Positions 32,701 to 46,800 of a stretch of 64,000 nt of DNA are shown piece by piece. A program made the translations under genes and the position numbers. Each line of letters begins with the position of its first letter. Position 1 is the stretch's first letter. The notes under the pieces are model-generated. The model was given only the letters and a program-made list of their open reading frames with translations. It did no database searches and was not told the origin of the DNA. Source of the stretch: Rugalucina vietnamica (lineage: Eukaryota > Mollusca > Bivalvia > Lucinida > Lucinidae); contig OZ024871.1 of assembly GCA_964017185.1 (NCBI GenBank), forward strand, positions 60,005,226 through 60,069,225. The letters are read 5' to 3'.

Positions 32701-35011
32701 CGTTAAAACTAAGCGTTGTAGTTATAACCGTTAATTGCAACACGTTAGCATTAAGCATTGGATTTGCAACTGTCAATACCGTGGCCACATGTTAAAACTA
32801 AGCTTTGCAGTTAAAACCGTTAATGACAACAGACAACACGTAAACACTAAGCTTTGCATTTGCAACCATTAAAACCGTGTCAACACGTTAAAACTAAGCG
32901 TTGTAGTTAAAACCGTTAATGGCAACACGTAAACACTAAGCATTGCATTTGCAACCGTTAAAACAGTTGCAAACGTTAGTGTCAACATGTAAGCACTAAC
33001 CGTTACAGTTGCAACCTTTAATGACAAGACGTTAACATGGAGGGTTAGTGGCAACACGTTAAAGCTAAGCGTTGCAGTTGCAAACGTTAGTGTCAACATG
33101 TAGCCACTAACCGTTGCAGTTGCAACCTTTAAAGGCAACACGTTAACATTAAGCATTGCTGTTGCAAGCGTTAGTGGCAATACGTTAAAACTAAGCGTTG
33201 CAGTTGCAACCGTTAATGACAACACGTTAACACTAAGCATTGCGGTTACAATTGCTTAAAACTGAGCGTTGCAGTTACAGCCTTTAGTGTCAACATTATT
33301 AGTGTAGCATTTGCTTACGTTAATTTCAACACGTTAACACGTTGCAACCGTTTATGTCAACATGTTAACACTTAGCATTGCAGTTGCAACCGTTAGTGTC
33401 AACATGTTTACACTAAGCGTTGCAGTTGCAACTGTTAATGGCAACACGTTAACACTAAGCATTGCGGTTACAATGCGTTAAAACTAAGCGTTGTAGTTAA
33501 AACCGTTAATGACAACACGTAAACACTAAGCTTTGCATTTGCAACCATTAAAACCATGTCAACACGTTAAAACGAAGCGTTGTAGTTATAACCGTTAATT
33601 GCAACACGTTAGCACTAAGCATTGGATTTGCAACCGTTAATACCGCGGCAACACGTTAAAACTAAGCGTTGCAGTTAAAACCGTTAATGACAACACGTAA
33701 ACACGAAGCTTTGCATTTGCTACCATTAAAACCATGTCAACACGTTAAAACTAAGCGTTGTAATTATAACCGTTAATTGCAACACGTTAGAACTAAGCAT
33801 TGGATTTGCAACCGTTAATACCGTGACAACATGTTAAAACTAAGCGTTGCAGATAAAACCATTAATGACAACACGTAAACACTAAGCTTTGCATTTGCAA
33901 CCGTTAAAACCGTGTCAACACGTTAAAACTAAGCGTTGTAGTTAAAACCGTTAATGGCAACACGTAAACACTAAGCTTTGCATTTGCAACCGTTAAAACA
34001 GTTGCAAACGTTAGTGTCAACATGTAAGCACTAAGGGTTACAGTTGCAACCTTTAATGGCAACACGTTAACATTAAGCGTTAGTGGCAACACGTTAAAGC
34101 TAAGCGTTGCAGTTGCAAACGTTAGTGTCAACATGTAAGCACTAACCGTTGCAGTTGCAACCTTTAAAGGCAACACGTTTAAGCATTGCAGTTGCAAGCG
34201 TTAGTGGCAACACGTTAAAACTAAGCGTTGCAGTTACAACCGTTAGTGTCAACATTATAACAGTAAGTGTAGCATTTGCTTACGTTAATTTCAACACGTT
34301 AACACGTTGCAACCGTTTATGTCAACATGTTAACACTTACCATTGCAGTTGCAACCGTTAGTGTCAACACGTTAACACTAAGCATTGCGGTTACAATGCG
34401 TTAAAACTAAGCGTTGTAGTTAAAACCGTTAATGACAACACGTAAACACTAAGCTTTGCATTTGCAACCATCAAAACCATGTCAACACGTTAAAACTAAG
34501 CGTTGTAGTTATAACCGTTAATTGCAACACGTTAGCACTAAGCATTGGATTTGCAACCGGCAACATGTTAAAACTAAGCGTTGCAGTTAAAACCGTTAAT
34601 GACAACACGTAAACACTAAGCTTTGCATTTGCAACCGTTAAAACAGTTGCAAACGTTAGTGTCAACATGTAAGCACTAACCGTTACAATGCGTTAAAACT
34701 AAGCGTTGTAGTTAAAACCGTTAATGACAACACGTAAACACTAAGCTTTGCATTTGCAACCATTAAAACCATGTCAACACGTTAAAACAAATCGTTGTAG
34801 TTATAACCGTTAATTGCAACACGTTAGCACTAAGCATTGGATTTGCAACCGTTAATACCGTGGCAACACGTTAAAACTAAGCGTTGCAGTTATAACCGTT
34901 AATTGCAACACGTAAACACTAAGCATTGGATTTGCAACCGTTAATACCGTGGCAACATGTTAAAACTAAGCGTTGCAGTTAAAACCGTTAATGACAACAC
35001 GTAAACACTAA

Positions 35012-35086
35012 ACTTACTGTTATAATGTTGACACTAACGGTTGTAACTGCAACGCTTAGTTTTAACGTGTTGTCACTAACGCTTGC
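35012..35086 (+). repeat. 75 bp micro-inversion inside the left array
   Basis: The sequence from ACTTACTGTTATAATG to TTGTCACTAACGCTTGC is in the orientation of the right array. Its reverse complement is the standard GCAAGCGTTAGTG ... CATTATAACAGTAAGT stretch found in the normal orientation many times nearby, for example 34194-34268. Flanks on both sides are in the left-array orientation. Confidence 0.9.
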
Positions 35087-35879
35087 GGTTACAGTGCATT
35101 AAAACTAAGCGTTGTAGTTAAAACCGTTAATGACAACACGTAAACACTAAGCTTTGCATTTGCAACCGTTAAAACCATGTCAACACGTTAAAACTAAGCG
35201 TTGTAGTTATAACCGTTAATTGCAACACGTTAGCACTAAGCATTGGATTTGCAACCGTTAATACCGTGGCAACACGTTAAAACTAAGCGTTGCAGTTAAA
35301 ACCGTTAATGACAACACGTAAACACTAAGCTTTGCATTTGCAACCATTAAAACCGTGGCAACATGTTAAAACTAAGCGTTGCAGTTAAAACCGTTAATGA
35401 CAACACGTAAACACTAAGCTTTGCATTGCAACCGTTAAAACCGTGTCAACTAAGCGTTGTAGTTAAAACCGTTAATGACAACACGTAAACACTTAGCTTT
35501 GCATTTCCAACCATTAAAACCATGTCAACACGTTAAAACTAAGCGTTTTAGTTATAACCGTTAATTGCCACAGGTTAGCACTAAGCATTGGATTTGCAAC
35601 CGTTAATACCGTGGCAACACGTTAAAACTAAGCGTTGCAGTTAAAACCGTTAATGACAACACGTAAACACTAAGCTTTGCATTTGCAACCGTTAAAACAG
35701 TTGCAAACGTTAGTGTCAACATGTAAGCACTAACCGTTACAGTTGCAACCTGTAATGGCAACACGTTAACATTAAGCGTTAGTGGCAACACGTTAAAGCT
35801 AAGCGTTGCAGTTGCAAACGTTAGTGTCAACATGTAAGCACTAACCGTTGCAGTTGCAACCTTTAAAGGCAACACGTTA

Positions 35880-37920
35880 ACATTAGGCATTGCAGTTGCA
35901 AGCTTTAGTGGCAACACGTTAAAACTAAGCGTTGCAGTTACAACCGTTAGTGTCAACATTATAACAGTAAGTGTAGCATTTGCTTACGTTAATTTCAACA
36001 CGTTAACACGTTGCAACCGTTTATGTCAACATGTTAACACTTATCATTGCAGTTGCAACCGTAAGTGTCAACATGTTTACACTAAACGTTGCAGTTGCAA
36101 CCGTTAATGACAACACGTTAACACTAAGCATTGCGGTTACAATGCGTTAAAACTAAGCGTTGCAGTTACAACCGTTAGTGTCAACATTATAACAGTAAGT
36201 GTAGCATTTGCTTACGTTAATTTCAACACGTTAACACGTTGCAACCGTTTATGTCAACACTTAGCATTGCAGTTGCAACCGTTAGTGTCAACATGTTTAC
36301 ACTAAGCGTTGCAGTTGCAACCGTTAATGACAACACGTAAACACTAAGCTTTGCATTTGCAACCATTAAAACCATGTCAACACGTTAAAACTAAGCGTTG
36401 TAGTTATAACCGTTAATTGCAACACGTTAGCACTAAGCATTGGATTTGCAACCGTTAATACTGTGGCAACATGTTAAAACTAAGCGTTGCAATTAAAACC
36501 GTTAATGACAACACGTAAACACTAAGCTTTGAATTTGCAACCATTAAAACCGTGTCCACACGTTAAAACTAAGCGTTGTAGTTAAAACCGTTAATGGCAA
36601 CCGTTACAGTTGCAACCTTTAATGGCAAGACGTTAACATTAAGCGTTAGTGGCAACACGTTAAAGGTAAGTGTAAGTGTCAACATGTAAGCATTAACCGT
36701 TGCAGTTGCAACCTTTAAAGGCAACACGTTAACATTTAGCATTGCAGTTGCAAGCGTTAGTGGCAACACGTTAAAACTAAGCGTTGCAATTATAACCGTT
36801 AGTGTCAACATTATAACAGGAAGTGTAGCATTTGCTTACGTTAATTTCAACACGTTAACACGTTGCAACCGTTTATGTCAACATGTTAACACTTAGCATT
36901 GCAGTTGCAACCGTTAGTGTCAACATGTTTACACTAAGCGTTGCAGTTGCAACCGTTAATGACAACACGTTAACACTAAGCATTGCGGTTACAATGCGTT
37001 AAAACTAAGCGTTGTAGTTAAAACCGTTAATGACAACACGTAAACACTAAGATTTGCATTTGCAACCATTAGAACCATGTCAACACGTTAAAACTAAGCG
37101 TTGTAGTTATAACCGTTAATTGCAACACGTTAGCACTAAGCATTGGATTTGCAACCGTTAATACCGCGGCAACACGTTAAAACTAAGCGTTGCAGTTAAA
37201 ACCGTTAATGACAACACGTAAACACGAAGCTTTGCATTTGCAACCATTAAAACCATGTCAACACGTTAAAACTAAGCGTTGTAATTATAACCGTTAATTG
37301 CAACACGTTAGAACTAAGCATTGGATTTGCAACCGTTAATACCGTGACAACATGTTAAAACTAAGCGTTGCAGATAAAACCATTAATGACAACACGTAAA
37401 CACTAAGCTTTGCATTTGCAACCGTTAAAACCGTGTCAACACGTTAAAACTAAGCGTTGTAGTTAAAACCGTTAATGGCAACACGTAAACACTAAGCTTT
37501 GCATTTGCAACCGTTAAAACAGTTGCAAACGTTAGTGTCAACATGTAAGCACTAAGGGTTACAGTTGCAGTTGCAAACGTTAGTGTCAACATGTAAGCAC
37601 TAACCGTTGCAGTTGCAACCTTTAAAGGCAACACGTTAACATTAAGCATTGCAGTTGCAAGCGTTAGTGGCAACACGTTAAAACTAAGCGTTGCAGTTAC
37701 AACCGTTAGTGTCAACATTATAACAGTAAGTGTAGCATTTGCTTACGTTAATTTCAACACGTTAACACGTTGCAACCGTTTATGGCAACATGTTAACACT
37801 TAGCATTGCAGTTGCAACCGTTAGTGTCAACATGTTTACACTAAGCGTTGCAGTTGCAACCGTTAATGACAACACGTTAACACTAAGCATTGCGGTTAGA
37901 ATGCGTTAAAACTAAGCGTT
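35880..37920 (-). repeat. Higher-order segment, second copy
   Basis: Partner of 27690-29730; differs by small indels, for example a shortened GGTAAGTGTAAGTGTC stretch near 36664-36680. Confidence 0.8.
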
Positions 37921-38622
37921 GTAGTTAAAACCGTTAATGACAACACGTAAACACTAAGCTTTGCATTTGCAACCATTAAAACCGTGTCAACACGTTAAAA
38001 CTAAGCGTTGTAGTTAAAACCGTTAATGGCAACACGTTAACACTAAGCATTGCATTTGCAACCGTTAAAACAGTTGCAAACGTTAGTGTCAACATGTAAG
38101 CACTAACCGTTACAGTTGCAACCTTTAATGACAAGACGTTAACATGGAGGGTTAGTGGCAACACGTTAAAGCTAAGCGTTGCAGTTGCAAACGTTAGTGT
38201 CAACATGTAAGCACTAACCGTTGCAGTTGCAACCTTTAAAGGCAACACGTTAACATTAAGCATTGCTGTTGCAAGCGTTAGTGGCAACACGTTAAAACTA
38301 AGCGTTGCAGTTGCAACCGTTAATGACAACACGTTAACACTAAGCATTGCGGTTACAATTGCTTAAAACTGAGCGTTGCAGTTACAACCTTTAGTGTCAA
38401 CATTATTAGTGTAGCATTTGCTTACGTTAATTTCAACACGTTAACACGTTGCAACCGTTTATGTCAACATGTTAACACTTAGCATTGCAGTTGCAACCGT
38501 TAGTGTCAACATGTTTACACTAAGTGTTGCAGTTGCAACTGTTAATGACAACACGTTAACACTAAGCATTGCGGTTACAATGCGTTAAAACTAAGCGTTG
38601 TAGTTAAAACCGTTAATGACAA
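37215..38622 (-). repeat. 1408 bp tandem higher-order unit, copy 1
   Basis: Followed directly by a nearly identical copy at 38623. The landmark CACGAAGCTT lies at 37223 and again at 38631, and identical 97-codon minus-strand frames lie at 37425 and 38833. Confidence 0.85.
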
Positions 38623-39950
38623 CACGTAAACACGAAGCTTTGCATTTGCAACCATTAAAACCATGTCAACACGTTAAAACTAAGCGTTGTAATTATAACC
38701 GTTAATTGCAACACGTTAGAACTAAGCATTGGATTTGCAACCGTTAATACCGTGACAACATGTTAAAACTAAGCGTTGCAGATAAAACCATTAATGACAA
38801 CACGTAAACACTAAGCTTTGCATTTGCAACCGTTAAAACCGTGTCAACACGTTAAAACTAAGCGTTGTAGTTAAAACCGTTAATGGCAACACGTAAACAC
38901 TAAGCTTTGCATTTGCAACCGTTAAAACAGTTGCAAACGTTAGTGTCAACATGTAAGCACTAAGGGTTACAGTTGCAGTTGCAAACGTTAGTGTCAACAT
39001 GTAAGCACTAACCGTTGCAGTTGCAACCTTTAAAGGCAACACGTTAACATTAAGCATTGCAGTTGCAAGCGTTAGTGGCAACACGTTAAAACTAAGCGTT
39101 GCAGTTACAACCGTTAGTGTCAACATTATAACAGTAAGTGTAGCATTTGCTTACGTTAATTTCAACACGTTAACACGTTGCAACCGTTTATGGCAACATG
39201 TTAACACTTAGCATTGCAGTTGCAACCGTTAGTGTCAACATGTTTACACTAAGCGTTGCAGTTGCAACCGTTAATGACAACACGTTAACACTAAGCATTG
39301 CGGTTAGAATGCGTTAAAACTAAGCGTTGTAGTTAAAACCGTTAATGACAACACGTAAACACTAAGCTTTGCATTTGCAACCATTAAAACCGTGTCAACA
39401 CGTTAAAACTAAGCGTTGTAGTTAAAACCGTTAATGGCAACACGTTAACACTAAGCATTGCATTTGCAACCGTTAAAACAGTTGCAAACGTTAGTGTCAA
39501 CATGTAAGCACTAACCGTTACAGTTGCAACCTTTAATGATAAGACGTTAACATGGAGGGTTAGTGGCAACACGTTAAAGCTAAGCGTTGCAGTTGCAAAC
39601 GTTAGTGTCAACATGTAAGCACTAACCGTTGCAGTTGCAACCTTTAAAGGCAACACGTTAACATTAAGCATTGCTGTTGCAAGCGTTAAAACTGAGCGTT
39701 GCAGTTACAACCTTTAGTGTCAACATTATTAGTGTAGCATTTGCTTACGTTAATTTCAACACGTTAACACGTTGCAACCGTTTATGTCAACATGTTAACA
39801 CTTAGCATTGCAGTTGCAACCGTTAGTGTCAACATGTTTACACTAAGTGTTGCAGTTGCAACTGTTAATGACAACACGTTAACACTAAGCATTGCGGTTA
39901 CAATGCGTTAAAACTAAGCGTTGTAGTTAAAACCGTTAATGACAACACGT
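38623..39950 (-). repeat. 1408 bp tandem higher-order unit, copy 2, with 85 bp deletion
   Basis: Copy of 37215-38622 that lacks the equivalent of 38279-38363 (about two 42 bp monomers). The deletion junction reads GCAAGCGTTAAAACTGAGCG near 39680. Offset falls from 1408 to 1323 bp after it. Confidence 0.8.
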
Positions 39951-42900
39951 AAACACTAAGCTTTGCATTTGCAACCATGAAAACCATGTCAACACGTTAA
40001 AACTAAGCGTTGTAGTTATAACCGTTAATTGCAACACGTTAGCACTAAGCATTGGATTTGCAACCGTTAATACCGCGGCAACACGTTAAAACTAAGCGTT
40101 GCAGTTAAAACCGTTAATGACAACACGTAAACACGAAGCTTTGCATTTGCAACCATTAAAACCATGTCAACACGTTAAAACTAAGCGTTGTAATTATAAC
40201 CGTTAATTGCAACACGTTAGAACTAAGCATTGGATTTGCAACCGTTAATACCGTGACAACACGTTAAAACTAAGCGTTGCAGATAAAACCATTAATGACA
40301 ACACGTAAACACTAAGCTTTGCATTTGCAACCGTTAAAACCGTGTCAACACGTTAAAACTAAGCGTTGTAGTTAAAACCGTTAATGGCAACACGTAAACA
40401 CTAAGCTTTGCATTTGCAACCGTCAAAACAGTTGCAAACGTTAGTGTCAACATGTAAGCACTAAGGGTTACAGTTGCAACCTTTAATGGCAACACGTTAA
40501 CATTAAGCGTTAGTGGCAACACGTTAAAGCTAAGCGTTGCAGTTGCAAACGTTAGTGTCAACATGTAAGCACTAACCGTTGCAGTTGCAACCTTTAAAGG
40601 CAACACGTTAACATTAAGCATTGCAGTTGCAAGCGTTAGTGGCAACACGTTAAAACTAAGCGTTGCAGTTACAACCGTTAGTGTCAACATTATAACAGTA
40701 AGTGTAGCATTTGCTTACGTTAATTTCAACACGTTAACACGTTGCAACCGTTTATGGCAACATGTTAACACTTAGCATTGCAGTTGCAACCGTTAGTGTC
40801 AACATGTTTACACTAAGCGTTGCAGTTGCAACCGTTAATGACAACACGTTAACACTAAGCATTACGGTTACAATGCGTTAAAACTAAGCGTTGTAGTTAA
40901 AACCGTTAATGACAACACGTAAACACTAAGCTTTGCATTTGCAACCATTAGAACCATGTCAACACGTTGTAGTTATATCCGTTAATTGCAACACGTTAGC
41001 ACTAAGCATTTGATTTGCAACCGTTAATACCCTGGCAACACGTTTAAACTAAGCTTTGCAGTTAAAACCGTTAATGACAACACGTAAACACTAAGCTTTG
41101 CATTTGCAACCATTAAAACCATGTCAACACGTTAAAACTAAGCGTTGTAGTTATAACCGTTAATTGCAACACGTTAGCACTAAGCATTGCATTTGCAACC
41201 GTTAATACCGTGGCAACATGTTAAAACTAAGCGTTGCTGTTAAAACCGTTAATGACAACACGTAAACACTAAGCTTTGCATTTGCAACCGTTAAATCTGT
41301 GTCAACACGTTAAAACTAAGCGTTGTATTTAAAACCGTTAATGGCAACACGTAAACACTAAGCTTTGCATTTGCAACCGTTAAAACAGTTGCAAACGTTA
41401 GTGTCAACATGTAAGCACTAACCGTTGCAGTTGCAACCTTTAAAGGCAACACGTTAACATTAAGCATTGCAGTTGCAAGCGTTAGTGGCAACACGTTAAA
41501 ACTAAGCGTTGCAGTTACAACCGTTAGTGTCAACATTATAACAGTAAGTGTAGCATTTGCTTGCGTTAATTTCAACACGTTAACACGTTGCAACCGTTTA
41601 TGTCAACACTTAGCATTGCAGTTGCAACCGTTAGTGTTGCAGTTGCAACCGTTAATGACAACACGTAAACACTAAGCTTTGCATTTGCAACCATTAAAAC
41701 CATGTCAACACGTTAAAACTAAGCGTTGTAGTTATAACCGTTAATTGCAACACGTTAGCATTAAGCATTGGATTTGCAACTGTCAATGTGTTAAAACTAA
41801 GCGTTGCAGTTAAAACCGTTAATGACAACAGACAACACGTAAACACTAAGCTTTGCATTTGCAACCATTAAAACCGTGTCAACACGTTAAAACTAAGCGT
41901 TGTAGTTAAAACCGTTAATGGCAACACGTAAACACTAAGCATTGCATTTGCAACCGTTAAAACAGTTGCAAACGTTAGTGTCAACATGTAAGCACTAACC
42001 GTTACAGTTGCAACCTTTAACGACAAGACGTTAACATGGAGGGTTAGTTGCAACACGTTAAAGCTAAGCGTTGCAGTTGCAAACGTTAGTGTCAACATGT
42101 AAGCACTAACCGTTGCAGTTGCAACCTTTAAAGGCAACACGTTAACATTAAGCATTGCTGTTGCAAGCGTTAGTGGCAACACGTTAAAACTAAGCGTTGC
42201 AGTTGCAACCGTTAATGACAACACGTTAACACTAAGCATTGCGGTTACAATTGCTTAAAACTGAGCGTTGCAGTTACAACCTTTAGTGTCAACATTATTA
42301 GTGTAGCATTTGCTTACGTTAATTTCAACACGTTAACACGTTGCAACCGTTTATGTCAACATGTTAACACTTAGCATTGCAGTTGCAACCGTTAGTGTCA
42401 ACATGTTTACACTAAGTGTTGCAGTTGCAACTGTTAATGACAACACGTTAACACTAAGCATTGCGGTTACAATGCGTTAAAACTAAGCGTTGTAGTTAAA
42501 ACCGTTAATGACAACACGTAAACACTAAGCTTTGCATTTGCAACCATTAAAACCATGTCAACACGTTAAAACTAAGCGTTGTAGTTATAACCGTTAATTG
42601 CAACACGTTAGCACTAAGCATTGGATTTGCAACCGTTAATACCGCGGCAACACGTTAAAACTAAGCGTTGCAGTTAAAACCGTTAATGACAACACGTAAA
42701 CACGAAGCTTTGCATTTGCAACCATTAAAACCATGTCAACACGTTAAAACTAAGCGTTGTAATTATAACCGTTAATTGCAACACGTTAGAACTAAGCATT
42801 GGATTTGCAACCGTTAATACCGTGACAACATGTTAAAACTAAGCGTTGCAGATAAAACCATTAATGACAACACGTAAACACTAAGCTTTGCATTTGCAAC

Positions 42901-45109
42901 CGTTAAAACCGTGTCAACACGTTAAAACTAAGCGTTGTAGTTAAAACCGTTAATGGCAACACGTAAACACTAAGCTTTGCATTTGCAACCGTCAAAACAG
43001 TTGCAAACGTTAGTGTCAACATGTAAGCACTAAGGGTTACAGTTGCAACCTTTAATGGCAACACGTTAACATTAAGCGTTAGTGGCAACACGTTAAAGCT
43101 AAGCGTTACAGTTGCAAACGTTAGTGTCAACATGTAAGCACTAACCGTTGCAGTTGCAACCTTTAAAGGCAACACGTTAACATTAAGCATTGCAGTTGCA
43201 AGCGTTAGTGGCAACACGTTAAAACTAAGCGTTGCAGTTACAACCGTTAGTGTCAACATTATAACAGTAAGTGTAGCATTTGCTACACGTTAAAACTAAG
43301 CGTTGAAGTTAAAATCGTTAATGACAACACGTAAACACTAAGCTTTGCATTTGCAACCATTAAAACCATGTCAACACGTTAAAACTAACCGTTAATTGCA
43401 ACACGTTAGCACTAAGCATTGGATTTGCAACCGTTAATACCGTGGCAACATGTTAAAACTAAGCGTTGCAGTTAAAACCGTTAATGACAACACGTAAACA
43501 CTAAGCATTGCATTTGCAACCGTTAAAACCGTGTCAACACGCTAAAACTAAGCGTTGTAGTTAAAACCGTTAATGGCAACACGTAAACACTAAGCTTTGC
43601 AATTACAACCGTTAAAACAGTTGCAAACGTTAGTGTCAACATGTAAGAACTTACCGTTACAGTTGCAACCTCTAATGGCAAGACGTTAACATTAAGCGTT
43701 AGTGGCAACACGTTAAAGCTAAGCGTTGCAGTTGCAAACGTTAGTGCAACTAACCGTTGCAGTTGCAACCTTTAAAGGCAACACGTTAACATTAAGCATT
43801 GCAGTTGCAAGCGTTGGTGGCAACACGTTAAAACTAAGCGTTGCAGTTACAATCGTTAGTGTCTCGTTAGTGTCAACATTATAACAGTAAGTGTAGCATT
43901 TGCTTACGTTACTTTCAACACGTTAACACGTTGCAACCGTTTATGTCAACACTTAGCATTGCAGTTGCAACCGTTAGTGTTGCAGTTGCAACCGTTAATG
44001 ACAACACGTAAACACTAAGCTTTGCATTTCCAACCATTAAAACCATGTCAACACGTTAAAACTAAGCGTTGTAGTTATAACCGTTAATTGCAACACGTTA
44101 GCACTAAGCATTGGATTTGCAACCGTCAATACCGTGGCCACATGTTAAAACTAAGCGTTGCAGTTAAAACCGTTAATGACAACAGACAACACGTAAACAC
44201 TAAGCTTTGCATTTGCAACCATTAAAACCGTGTCAACACGTTAAAACTAAGCGTTGTAGTTAAAACCGTTAATGGCAACACGTAAACACTAAGCATTCCA
44301 TTTGCAACCGTTAAAACAGTTGAAAACGTTAGTGTCAACATGTAAGCACTAACCGTTACAGTTGCAACCTTTAATGACAAGACGTTAACATGGAGGGTTA
44401 GTGGCAACACGTTAAAGCTAAGCGTTGCAGTTGCAAACGTTAGTGTACTAACCGTTGCAGTTGCAACCTTTAAAGGCAACACGTTAACATTAAGCATTGC
44501 GGTTACAATTGCTTAAAACTGAGCGTTGCAGTTACAACCTTTAGTGTCAACATTATTAGTGTAGCATTTGCTTACGTTACGTTAGTGTCAACATTATAAG
44601 TGTTAGTGGCAACACGTTAAAACTTAGCGTTGCAGTTGCAACCGTTAATGACAACACGTTAACACTAAGCATTGCGGTTACAATTGCTTAAAACTGAGCG
44701 TTGCAGTTACAACCTTTAGTGTCAACATTATTAGTGTAGCATTTGCTTACGTTACGTTAGTGTCAACATTATAAGTGTAGCATTTGCTTACGTTAATTTC
44801 AACACGTTAACACGTTGCAACCGTTTATGTCAACATGTTAACACTTAGCATTGCAGTTGCAACCGTTAGTGTCAACATGTTTACACTAAGCGTTGCAGTT
44901 GCAACTGTTAATGACAACACGTTAACACTAAGCATTGCGGTTACAATGCGTTAAAACTAAGCGTTGTAGTTTAAACCGTTAATGACAACACGTAAACACT
45001 AAGCTTTGCATTTGCAACCATTAAAACCGTGGCAACATGTTAAAACTAAGCGTTGCAGTTAAAACCGTTAATGACAACACGTAAACACTAAGCATTGCAT
45101 TTGCAACCG

Positions 45110-46800
45110 TTAAAACCGTGTCAACACGCTAAAACTAAGCGTTGTAGTTAAAACCGTTAATGGCAACACGTAAACACTAAGCTTTGCAATTACAACCGTT
45201 AAAACAGTTGCAAACGTTAGTGTCAACATGTAAGAACTTACCGTTACAGTTGCAACCTTTAATGGCAAGACGTTAACATTAAGCGTTAGTGACAACACGT
45301 TAAAGCTAAGCGTTGCAGTTGCAAACGTTAGTGTCAACATGTAAGCACTAACCGTTGCAGTTGCAACCTTTAAAGGCAACACGTTAACATTAAGCATTGC
45401 AGTTGCAAGCGTTGGTGGCAACACGTTAAAACTAAGCGTTGCAGTTACAATCGTTAGTGTCAAACATTATAACAGTAAGTGTAGCATTTGCTTACGCTAC
45501 TTTCAACACGTTAACACGTTGCAACCGTTTATGTCAACACTTAGCATTGCAGTTGCAACCGTTAGTGTTGCAGTTGCAACCGTTAATGACAACACGTAAA
45601 CACTAAGCTTTGCATTTGCAACCATTAAAACCATGTCAACACGTTAAAACTAAGCGTTGTAGTTATAACCGTTAATTGCAACACGTTAGCATTGAGCATT
45701 GGATTTGCAACTGTCAATACCGTGGCCACATGTTAAAACTAAGCGTTGCAGTTAAAACCGTTAATGACAACAGACAACACGTAAACACTAAGCTTTGCAT
45801 TTGCAACCATTTAAACCGTGTCGACACGTTAAAACTAAGCGTTGTAACCGTTAATGGCAACACGTAAACACTAAGCATTGCATTTGCAACCGTTAAAACA
45901 GTTGCAAACGTTAGTGTCAACTTGTAAGCACTAACCGTTACAGTTGCAACCTTTAATGACAAGACGTTAACATGGAGGGTTAGTGGCAACACGTTAAAGC
46001 TAAGCGTTGCAGTTGCAAACGTTAGTGTCAACATGTAAGCACTAACCGTTGCAGTTGCAACCTTTAAAGGCAACACGTTAACATTAAGCATTGCTGTTGC
46101 AAGCGTTAGTGGCAACACGTTAAAACTTAGCGTTGCAGTTGCAACCGTTAATGACAACACGTTAACACTAAGCATTGCGGTTACAATTGCTTAAAACTGA
46201 GCGTTGCAGTTACAACCTTTAGTGTCAACATTATTAGTGTAGCATTTGCTTACGTTACGTTAGCGTCAACATTATAAGTGTAGCATTTGCTTACGTTAAT
46301 TTCAACACGTTAACACGTTGCAACCGTTTATGTCAACATGTTAACACTTAGCATTGCAGTTGCAACCGTTAGTGTCAACATGTTTACACTAAGCGTTGCA
46401 GTTGCAACTGTTAATGACAACACGTTAACACTAAGCATTGCGGTTACAATGCGTTAAAACTAAGCGTTGTAGTTTAAACCGTTAATGACAACACGTAAAC
46501 ACTAAGCTTTGCATTTGCAACCATTAAAACCATGCCAACACGTTAATACTAAGCGTTGTAGTTATAACCGTTAATTGCAACACGTTAGCACTAAGCATTG
46601 GATTTGCAACCGTTAATACCGTGGCAACACGTTAAAACTAAGCGTTGCAGTAAAACCCGTTCATGACAACACGTAAACACTAAGCTTTGCATTTGCAACC
46701 ATTAAAACCAAGTCAACACGTTAAAACTAAGCGTTGTAGTTATAACCGTTAATTGCAACACGTTAGCACAAAGCATTGGATTTGCAACCGTTAATACCGT
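45110..46800 (-). repeat. Left arm of a displaced inverted duplication
   Basis: Reverse complement of about 50840-52440. Private variants match exactly in mirrored positions: CATGCCAACACGTTAATACT (46531) with 51086-51105, CCAAGTCAAC (46708) with 50919-50928, and CACGTTAGCACAAAGCATTG (46759) with 50858-50877; paired coordinates add to 97636. The match weakens beyond about 46800. Confidence 0.82.

Noticed and set aside
34149..34361. Plus-strand 70-codon frame inside the left array
   Set aside because: It is the antisense of the satellite and is not maintained in neighbouring blocks.
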